DNA of 25,281 nucleotides from Pleurobrachia bachei (lineage: Eukaryota > Ctenophora > Tentaculata > Cydippida > Pleurobrachiidae), in assembly GCA_000695325.1 (NCBI GenBank), contig AVPN01000702.1:15139-40419 (forward strand). The letters are read 5' to 3'. Numbering within the stretch: the first letter of the stretch is position 1; each line of letters opens with the position of its first letter. Both the position numbers and the translations under genes were made by a program. Positions 17,783-25,281 of this stretch are shown one piece after another. The notes beneath the pieces were generated by a model. The model was not told the DNA's origin. It did not search any database and was given only the letters and a program-made list of their open reading frames with translations.

Positions 17783-19480
17783 TCACCTCATGGTACTTGG
17801 AGTGGAACACCGGGATCCTGACAGAGATCCAGAGTGGGAGCTACGGGGTCGGGGCATTCTGAATAATATACCTGGGAGAGAGAGAGGGTGTGATTTAGCA
17901 TTCTGAATAATATACCTGGGAGAGGGGGTGTGATTTAGCATGTGTTTTGATAAACCACAAACGTATTAGCAATGCTTGTCCTAAACATGCGTTAGAACTA
18001 AGAATTGTAGGTTAAACTTACTAGGTGTTTCCTTCTTTTCATCAAATCCCCTCCACATTTCATAAAGCTGGATGATCTTCTCGGAAACCTCCGTGATCTT
18101 ATCCATACTGAAAAAATGGAAACATTTAATAAACTGGGTTCCGGAGTTGAACATACATTGTGGGCACAGTTGGAAAGTTGATATACAGTGTAAACTGAGT
18201 AATAGTAACTAACAAGTTAGAACTCAGATATAAACACAATCTAAGCGACCCAAAAACATCCTATTGGTTAACTTATTGACTGTTACCTGATTACAATACA
18301 AACTAATTTACTGTTTACCTGATGGTAAGATCACTGAACCACTTCATCGCATACTCGTTGTTATGTATCACTGCTGACATGTGCAGTGCAGACAGCGCTA
18401 TCATGTGGGGTGGATGGGTCAGGATAACATCACAACGCAGGGAATCATTAACTATGTGCCACGCAGTATTCAATACCTAAACAGGGGGAATATTGTGGTG
18501 CTCATTATGTTCTGTGGGGTTGCCATGGCGACATTTGGTGATGGTGAAATATTCGAAGGGAGCATATAATAATCCCATTATTCGAAAGGAATCATGTCAC
18601 TATACCCCCAAATTGTATGAGCCCCAATTATACTAACCTCAGGTCCCCCAAGGTTTTCAGCGTACAATGTTAGTGGCCTGTAGGGCTGGTGAACAATAAG
18701 GCAGCAATCCATCATCTCGAGAAGGTAGAACTCGCACTCTAACACATGTTGTGGACGGTAAATGAAGTCGCTCGTCATGGCAAAGCAGAACCGAGATTTG
18801 ATGAGGGAGGAACAGACTGTGATTAGCCGCTGGATGGGAATCGCTCCACATTCTTCCACCTGGGATTGGGGAATAGGTATGAATTTAATTTTATCATTCT
18901 AGCTAGACATGATGACGGGATTGTTGAAGTTAAACTTCCAAATTTATGACGCTGATGATACTCGACTCGCCTAATAAGTCAAGGCTAGCCGCTAGGAGGG
19001 TAGTAAACCAGAGTAAACTCACTTTTGATGCTAGGAAGATGCAGGTGGGAGCCATAAGAAAGGGATCGATACTTTTGAAGGAAGTGAGAATATAAAACCG
19101 TTTGAAGTATACTGTAGCCGTTGCTATTACTTGCTGTCGTAGCTTGTTAGTTTCGCCAAGAGCCTGAAAGGTAATCATAAGTCAATTATTCCACTCCCAA
19201 AAGAGATTCCCAAGAAAACAAAAAGTAAATGAAAGGTCGTATGAAATAGTGTTAGTTCCTTTTAGGTTTTCCCAAGACACTTCAGAAGAAGAAGAAGGCC
19301 AAGAAAGCTCTACTCCAAAACCATTGTTTATACCTGTATAAAGTTTGCGAAGAAGATGTGTAACTTCTTAACGTCATCGACAGACAAACTCTTAGAGTCC
19401 CTTTGTTGTGCCTCCAAGACCCTCTCCTCTCCTATTATCCACTGACCATAATGGGAACTCATCCAAAAATTACCCGCCAT
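17783..19480 (-). CDS. CCNC: Cyclin C (Mediator kinase module)
   Basis: Six exons in transcript order: 19334-19480, 19023-19163, 18638-18859, 18319-18476, 18022-18107, 17783-17871; 280 residues (human 283). Cyclin C pairs with CDK8/CDK19 in the Mediator kinase module and regulates RNA polymerase II transcription. The match to the animal protein is close: the start MAGNFW, KLRQQVIATATVYFKRFY, KSIDPFLMAPTCIFLASK, then ECEFYLLEMMDCCLIVHQPY and the second-fold segment with HPPHMIALSALH. The short tail ILFRMPRPR then a Ser-rich end resembles the human ILSKMPKPK tail. The last acceptor is tandemly duplicated 44 bases upstream. Intron 3 holds an X-box-like palindrome. The gap to the next gene upstream is 290 bases and holds nothing else I recognise. 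Confidence 0.95.
17856..17943 (-). repeat. 44-base tandem duplication of the cyclin C last acceptor
   Basis: ATTCTGAATAATATACCTGG and the following GA-rich run and TGTGATTTAGCA occur twice in a row. On the minus strand both copies contain CCCAG|GTATATTATTC, so there are two equivalent acceptors (exon edges 17871 and 17915). The distal one would give a different open frame of about 43 residues, ending at 17788, in place of the conserved tail. Confidence 0.9.
18519..18532. promoter_or_regulatory. X-box-like palindrome in cyclin C intron 3
   Basis: GTTGCCATGGCGAC differs from the ideal RFX site GTTGCCATGGCAAC at one base. It is isolated, not within a GGTTAC array. Its intronic place in a non-ciliary gene makes function doubtful. 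Confidence 0.3.
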
Positions 19481-19770
19481 ATGGTCACTTCAAGGTTATA
19501 GAGAGGTGAGATATAAAACGCAGCAAATATAAAACCAGGAGGAGGTTTAGAGGTGGAAAAAGTTGTATTATAAGAGGGACTGACAACAATGATGGGGACC
19601 ATGTCTTCTGATCGCGTCACTCGGTAGATAGATCAGCTGATGATGTCGGTATATAATTTAGTTCAGCTGACGACACAAAAAACAAGGGCAAATATCATGG
19701 CAAGGGTTTAAAAAGTTTGTTAAAAATTATAAACTCGGTTTAAAAAGAATATATACTCGAGCCGCGCTGC

Positions 19771-22700
19771 TCATTTCGCATAATATCCCTCGCCCCTGAA
19801 TTGTCTATGTTCGTAATAATCAGGGAAATGTCCGTCAGGGAAGTGACCATAGTAACCACGGTAAAATTCTTCGTAACGCTCCCGTTCTTCTTCATGGAAA
19901 CGTTCTCTTTCGTTGTCATGGTAACGCTCCCTTTCGTCACCATGGAAACGCTCTTCATCGTGCCGCCTACCACGGCGCCCTCTTCGTTCATGCCTCTGTT
20001 CACTCTCATCCCTCTCCTCTTCCTCCCTCTCATTTTCTTCAAGGGGAGGTGGGGGAGGTACAGTGCCTGCTGAGCTGACAAAATTAGAATACTTCGCGCC
20101 TTGTACAATGTTGTTTCGATAACTTGAGATGGCTGTCGCGACTTTATCATCGATGGATTCTACGGGTGCTGGCTTCGTGTCTTCCCGGTAAACGTCCAAA
20201 ATGCGTTCCAATAGTCGGAGACTTTTCAACCGGCCGAGTATTCTAGAAAGAGCTACTGCCCGGGATCCTTCTAGCGTCTCCTTGTGGTATTGTAGGTGGT
20301 GGGATAGTTTCTTGACAAGGCCTGACAACACACCAACTGATGCTTTTGCAGTTTCTTTGTCCTTCACGATTCCCTTCAACCTGCAGTCAGTTTCTAGGAG
20401 TCCCTTGAGTCCTAGCTCCAGGATTTCAACTTTCGTTGGAGCCCGGTTGAACTCCACAACCTCATCAGATTCTTCTTTCTTGGCAGCGGGCTTCTTTTCT
20501 CGCATGAAACTAAAATCGAAATTCGGGAAATCTTTTTCAGCGAATATCCCCTTTTTCAAAAGATATTTGATCTGTTCCTCAGGGTGTTCCTCTAACAATA
20601 AAGCCCTGACACGCAGTTGACACTCGCTAAGTAGGACCACCTCCTTCTTTTCTATTTCCTGGGCCGCGTCCATCAAGCGATCGTGGAACATGGGAACGAG
20701 TGATGGAAGGTCGTCGAGGTTTTTAATATTCTGGGCACCTTTCGGATCCCAGTTCCATAGCACATTCAGCCTGTGTCCTTTCCCTGTTGTTTGTTGGGTT
20801 ATTGGTAAAAAACGGTTAGTATAACATTGCAATTATTGATCGGAAATGAGTATTAATAGAACATTGATTTAGAGATGAAGTTGTTGTATAGAATTGATCA
20901 GCACCTATTGTTAGAATTGAATATTGATGAGCACGTACCTTCCAAATGCTCCAGCTTGTTGCTGTCATTAAAGTTACACTTGCACATGGTACAGTGGAAC
21001 AACTGGGGTCCTTTCACCTCAATACAGTTGGCACCTGGTCGGAGGGAAGGGGATGTGATAATGGATCCATCCATCATGCTTTGTTTTTGAACGAACCTCA
21101 ACTAACAAACAAGTAAACTAGCAATCCCACAAATTAGTGACACACACATTCAAACAAACAGGAGCGTTTTAAAACGAAACCCAGTACTAACCTATAAATG
21201 TAAACAACTGATCCTTCTTCACAACTGGTCGTACAATACTTTTCAGGGACGGATACTTGTCCCAGTCGATAGGCTCCTTAGGGTCGGGTATTAGAAGAGA
21301 TTGTGTCGTGGCGGTCTGGTGAAGAGAGGGAGGTTGGGAGTTGTGGACTGAAGCCCTCACTTGCAGCTCCAACAGCGCCTGATCCGGATCTGCTTTGTTG
21401 AGACCTGTGTGTGGGTGTTCTGGGTACATATCGGAGAAGAAGGACGGGATGTAAATATCAACCTCCGGGAGAGGGACATCGACATAGGGAACATCAATTG
21501 GTGTCATATCAATGTGAGCACGATCAGGGAGTGGCTCCTTATCTTCCTGGTCTGAGCCCTCTTCCTCCTCCTCCTCTTTCACCTCCTCGTCATCCTCTCC
21601 AGATTTTGGTGGTTTTCCTTTTCGAATTGGGTTGAGATGTGTGGGTAGTGGTGGGTAAAAGAGGGGATACCCAGGGGGAGGGTAAGGGTATGCTGGAGGC
21701 GGGTACGGATAGGGATGGGGGTGTCCGAAGGGTGGCAGGAATCGGGGATGAGGCCGTGGTGGGTAAGGTGGAAAGGGATGGTCGTCAGGGCGCATGGGAC
21801 GGTCTCTCAGATCGTCAGGACGCCTGTCTCTATGATCATCCGGGTGCATTGGCGGTCTGTCTCTGAAATCATTAGGGTGCATTGGCGGCCTGTCTCTGGG
21901 ACCATCAGGGAACATTGGTGGTCTGTCTCTAGGGTCCCAGCCAGGAGGCAGATCACGAAAACCTCCTCCTCGCCTCATCATTGGTGAATGTGATCTCCCT
22001 CTATCCTCTCTCATTCTGTCTTCTCGTGATCGTCTTCTGTCATCCCTTCCTCGTTCGTCCCTCCACCTTCCTTCCATTTCCCTGTCTCCACCGTCCGATC
22101 TTCTTCTCCTTCTTCTATCACGAGGACCGTTCTCTGTCTCTTCGTTTGCACGATCCCATCGATTTTTTCTTTTCTTTCTCTCCTTCCCTCGCCTATTTTT
22201 TGCAGATTTGAAAGAACCATTTCCCATCTCCCTATCGACCGTTCTGGGACTTTTGGGAGGTTCAGCTGAATTACCATCTTTTTCCTCTTCATCGCCAGAA
22301 ATATCAGCCTTTGGTACTGGAATCATATCCTCCTCAACATGTTCACTCTTCTCCTCTTTTTTCTCCTCTTTAGGACCACCAAATACCTCAGCGTACGCAG
22401 CTATCGGATCCTCTTTCTTAGGGGCTGCGTCTTCAGCTCCTTCATCCCCGGAATCGTCAGTTTCCATTTTTTCTGCTGGCGGTGATTTATCATCAGATTC
22501 CTTCTTCTCTGCGGGTGTATCTGTTTTATCTGATTTTGGAGATGATTTAGATCCTTCCCCTTCAGCAAAGGTCTTCCAAAATTCTTCCCTTTTCTTCCCA
22601 ATATCCCGCTTTCCAGGAACTTTGTCTCCTTTCTCACTTTTTCTGCTGTTTCTTGAAGAACGAGCTTTTGGAGGTCTTTCCGGTGAGATGTCATCATAAA

Positions 22701-23345
22701 TGGCGAGGGTTGATGATTGTTTTGATGAAGGAGCAGGTGTTACAAAAGCATTGGAGATGTCTTTGATGATTTGGAACTCGTACCCCTCATCAGAGATGGT
22801 GATTTTGTGAGCAAACTGCAGGTCTTTCGCTCCACCAACCTGAAACAGAAATTTGAATCAGATAAGAATTACAAATTTGCTTACCATACGCCATTCTTTT
22901 TTAAACTGTTAGAGCCAACTTTTTTCACCACTGACCTTCAACATAAACTCAAGTCGTCTAATGTGCAGTTCACTACAAAGATGTGACTCCCAATCTTCTA
23001 CACTGTCAATCCTTACAAGACATGACCGACATGTTAAACTTCCTGTTGTTAGCCCTGCATACTCGACAGATTCCTGTGGATCAGAGAGATGGTATAATAT
23101 AATGGGATTAGGGTTAAACAGAGAACAGGGAGAACAGGTAGGAGGTAAGGGGGAGGGGCACTTTCTCTGCAGTAGTCAACACGAGACAAGGGGCGAGGGA
23201 GGGGCACCATGCTCAAGAATTGGGGATGTCGCGGGACCCGTACCGTTAGTTTTGATTTGTGAGCTGGTAACTTGGCATGATCAATATACTTGCTATGGAG
23301 GAAGCGGGCACAGCATATCTCACACTGTAACACTTCATCCGTCAT
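19771..23345 (-). CDS. Zinc finger gene 2: three U1-type fingers, Arg/Asp and Pro-rich linker
   Basis: Five exons in transcript order: 23244-23345, 22936-23073, 21192-22839, 20939-21034, 19771-20783; 998 residues. Finger 1 is C8-C11-H23-H29, finger 2 C49-C52-H65-H71, finger 3 C644-C647-H659-H665. Between fingers 2 and 3 lies a 560-residue linker: Lys/Glu/Ser-rich acidic part, an RRRR/RDDRRRS-type basic region, tandem RDRPPMHPDD units, a PYPPP-rich part and an acidic patch. After finger 3 (EVKGPQLF before, GHRLNV after) comes a helical domain of about 200 residues and an Arg/Glu tail ending GEGYYAK. Finger 3 and its flanks match zinc finger gene 1, so the two are related. Probably a nuclear RNA-binding or splicing-related protein; no orthologue is named. 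A good acceptor (CCCTCTTTCAG) lies about 30 bases before the ATG, and a two-codon upstream frame overlaps the start. Confidence 0.85.
21775..21935 (-). repeat. Tandem coding repeat in zinc finger gene 2
   Basis: Four to five degenerate units of about 33 bases encoding RDRPPMHPDDH-like peptides. The alternation of Arg/Asp with Pro is typical of disordered nuclear RNA-binding proteins. Confidence 0.85.
21986..22194. repeat. Segment of zinc finger gene 2 repeated at the right edge
   Basis: These 209 bases, inside exon 3 (the Arg-rich region), recur without any difference at 25073-25281. Homology starts sharply at GAATGTGATC and is still running at the window end. Confidence 0.97.
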
Positions 23346-23584
23346 GACATTGGCTATAGATATTGGGAAGCTGAAAGAGGGATATCAAGTGGAATTTTTA
23401 GATACAGACTGATTGAAAACTAAAGTAGTAAATTTCTCTCTAGTAACAAAGTTAAACGGAATCAACATTTACAACTAAATTACACAATAAGACGTCCTGA
23501 ATATCAGCTAATTAAGAAACTCAACCTTTGCCTTACTCAACCCTAGATCTCAGTGTGCCCCTCACGGGGAAAATAAAAACCAAA

Positions 23585-25024
23585 TCAACCTTTAAACTCG
23601 ATAACCCTCTCCGGTTGCACTTTATTTTCATTCAATATTGATCTCACTGAATCCATGAACCCAGCCGGACCACAAACCAGAAACAGTGCATCTTTTATCT
23701 TGTCTGCAAAGTGATCAGCACATACCCGCCCTCTCTTCCCATCCCACTCTCCCTCTTCCTGCGACAAGATATTTTTAACATCAATCTTACATTTCCCACC
23801 TTCCTTACCCTTCCACGCGATATCACTCTGAGTTTTGTTGTAGAAAAGAACGGTACACGTGTGAGATGAAAAGTGGTTATTACCGCTCAACTCCTCCAAA
23901 ATCCTGTTAAACGGTGTGATTCCTGTACCTGCTGCTAGCATTACAATCTCTGTATAAAGGTGGAGTTTGTTGAGATCAACCTGGTTATCAAACCCGCTGA
24001 ACTGAACACTAGTACCAGGAGTGAGGTCTGTAAGGTAGGAGGAGTAAAGGCTGTCAGGGTACCGTTTAACATACAGTTGAAATGAAGTGTTGTCTGGTAC
24101 AGAGAACACTGTGTAAGGTTTTTTATCCACCATCTCGTTATCGGTGTGCACGAAAACATGTGAACCGAGAGGTGGGTCAGCGACAAAAGTGTCATCATAA
24201 CGAAATGTGATGAGGTAACAATCGTGGTTTAGTTTTTGAATCTCTCCCACAGTAGCTGTAAAAGAAACAAGGCTGACTGTTTTTAGTGTTCGTTTGGAGT
24301 TATTTGCATGCTGTCCATCACTCGGCCACAACTTTTGTTCCGTTTTAAACAAACACAACTCAAACTTGAGATTTTGATGTCTGATCTGAATTGATGAGCA
24401 CGGTTCGTGGTATGTAAGATTCAGTGAGTACTGCTTATCTTGACAACAAATTACCAGCTGACATTCAGTTGACCCTGCAAAACCGTAATACTTGGATTGT
24501 CGGATCTTGTTTGAAAAGGGAACCCGTCCGTACACAATCAGAGTATACCCTCGGTCTGTTTGATAGCTGTCCCAGGAAAAGGAAACTTCGGGTATTGGAA
24601 CTGTCTGAGGAACGGCGAGGGTGGCACTTTTAGAAGATGGTTTAACGGCTGTTGTGTCACTAACGAGATACCCTACCAGACATTCCTTGAGCATGTTCTG
24701 GAAGTTCACCCATTTGTGAACCTGATTGAACAGATCAGTTGAGTCAATTCCTGCTCCTTTCATCAATTCATCGACCCCGCCTGGGTGATAATCAACATAA
24801 CTGGTAATATCGTATATTGCACCGTGGATAGCTGTCCATACGTCGCCAGGCTTGTTGTGGAGGGCAAGCTCGGAGGGTGTTATACGCCGTGGTCGATCGG
24901 GAATTAGACGGTTTTTAAAGCGGACCCAGTCCATTAAACTGTGTCCAGGTTTTAGGGCGATCTTGTTTCGTGTGCTACCTCCCGAGGAGGCCACTTGAGG
25001 TGAGTTGGGGCTCAGAAAGGACAT
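23585..25024 (-). CDS. CYB5R4: Cytochrome b5 reductase 4 (b5-CS-reductase fusion)
   Basis: A single uninterrupted exon of 479 residues (human 521). It is a soluble NAD(P)H reductase that passes electrons through FAD to a b5 heme. N-terminal b5 domain: SLMDWVR lead-in, heme ligands H80 in YHPGG and H103 in NQVHKWVN, then MLKECLVG. Middle CS domain (about 147-235). C-terminal FAD/NADH domain: KPYTVFSV (the usual Arg before x-Y-T/S is Lys here), AAGTGITPF for nicotinamide binding and VCGPAGF near the end. All other multi-domain genes in the window are split by introns; this one is not within its coding part. A CGTTTCAG acceptor lies two bases before the ATG, so a 5' UTR intron or trans-splicing is likely. 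The 239-base gap to zinc finger gene 2 holds nothing recognised. Confidence 0.95.
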   Translation of the reverse strand: MSFLSPNSPQVASSGGSTRNKIALKPGHSLMDWVRFKNRLIPDRPRRITPSELALHNKPGDVWTAIHGAIYDITSYVDYHPGGVDELMKGAGIDSTDLFNQVHKWVNFQNMLKECLVGYLVSDTTAVKPSSKSATLAVPQTVPIPEVSFSWDSYQTDRGYTLIVYGRVPFSNKIRQSKYYGFAGSTECQLVICCQDKQYSLNLTYHEPCSSIQIRHQNLKFELCLFKTEQKLWPSDGQHANNSKRTLKTVSLVSFTATVGEIQKLNHDCYLITFRYDDTFVADPPLGSHVFVHTDNEMVDKKPYTVFSVPDNTSFQLYVKRYPDSLYSSYLTDLTPGTSVQFSGFDNQVDLNKLHLYTEIVMLAAGTGITPFNRILEELSGNNHFSSHTCTVLFYNKTQSDIAWKGKEGGKCKIDVKNILSQEEGEWDGKRGRVCADHFADKIKDALFLVCGPAGFMDSVRSILNENKVQPERVIEFKG

Positions 25025-25072
25025 ATCTGAAACGATTGGAATTATAAATCTAACTATAGCTAATGAGTAATG

Positions 25073-25281
25073 GAATGTGATCTCCCTCTATCCTCTCTCA
25101 TTCTGTCTTCTCGTGATCGTCTTCTGTCATCCCTTCCTCGTTCGTCCCTCCACCTTCCTTCCATTTCCCTGTCTCCACCGTCCGATCTTCTTCTCCTTCT
25201 TCTATCACGAGGACCGTTCTCTGTCTCTTCGTTTGCACGATCCCATCGATTTTTTCTTTTCTTTCTCTCCTTCCCTCGCCT
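25073..25281. repeat. Exact copy of a zinc finger gene 2 segment at the window edge
   Basis: Identical to 21986-22194 in the same orientation, starting 48 bases upstream of the CYB5R4 start codon. It fits the beginning of a second tandem unit of about 3.09 kb (21986-25072) that would hold the 5' half of zinc finger gene 2 and CYB5R4. Full identity means a very young duplication or an assembly artefact. Confidence 0.9.

Noticed and set aside
20201-22699. Several plus-strand open frames up to 163 codons
   Set aside because: All are opposite the long coding exons of zinc finger gene 2 and are Ser- or Pro-rich mirror frames with no recognisable domain.

Overview
The window is nuclear DNA from an intron-rich eukaryote, most likely an invertebrate animal. 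Introns are short (about 90-450 bases, GT..AG) and genes are closely packed. The gene set (tetraspanin, ARL16, SLBP, cyclin C, cytochrome b5 reductase 4) fits a metazoan. The sequence does not let me name the phylum.

Layout. Bases 1-552 are the 3' end of a LINE lying in an intron of a plus-strand tetraspanin gene (last four exons, 620-1834). A block from the tetraspanin large-loop exon to the last exon of ARL16 (about 892-4155) is duplicated in tandem (about 4263-7600). The left unit keeps the better tetraspanin and has only the last exon of ARL16. The right unit has a 5'-truncated tetraspanin and the whole ARL16 (7515-8672, minus). Each unit also carries a minus-strand, profilin-like first coding exon. 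From 7515 to 25024 all genes are on the minus strand: ARL16, a three-finger RNA-binding-type zinc finger protein (8867-13110), SLBP (15830-17409), cyclin C (17783-19480), a second protein with the same three-finger plan (19771-23345), and CYB5R4 (23585-25024). Between the first zinc finger gene and SLBP lies a 0.77 kb tandem duplication (13595-15127). The last 209 bases repeat part of the second zinc finger gene exactly, just upstream of CYB5R4, which suggests a further tandem block running out of the window.

Functions. SLBP handles replication-dependent histone mRNA. Cyclin C is the cyclin of the Mediator kinase module. The two zinc finger proteins look like nuclear RNA-binding factors. ARL16 is a small GTPase of the Arf-like family with ciliary roles, and it has RFX/X-box-like palindromes just upstream. 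CYB5R4 is a soluble b5-CS-reductase fusion. The shared orientation and short gaps may reflect co-transcription, but no shared pathway is evident.

Most notable: (1) short tandem duplications repeatedly fall on exon-intron junctions (ARL16 exon 3 donor, zinc finger gene 1 exon 4 acceptor and exon 6 donor, cyclin C last acceptor), giving paired alternative splice sites; (2) the profilin-like exon differs between units only at synonymous positions, yet its remaining exons are not visible; (3) the duplicated units have a 1.37 kb almost identical core with diverged flanks, as expected from gene conversion; (4) several start codons sit a few bases after a good 3' splice site, as in genes with 5'UTR introns or spliced-leader trans-splicing. 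No tRNA, rRNA, CRISPR, retroviral or LTR element was recognised.
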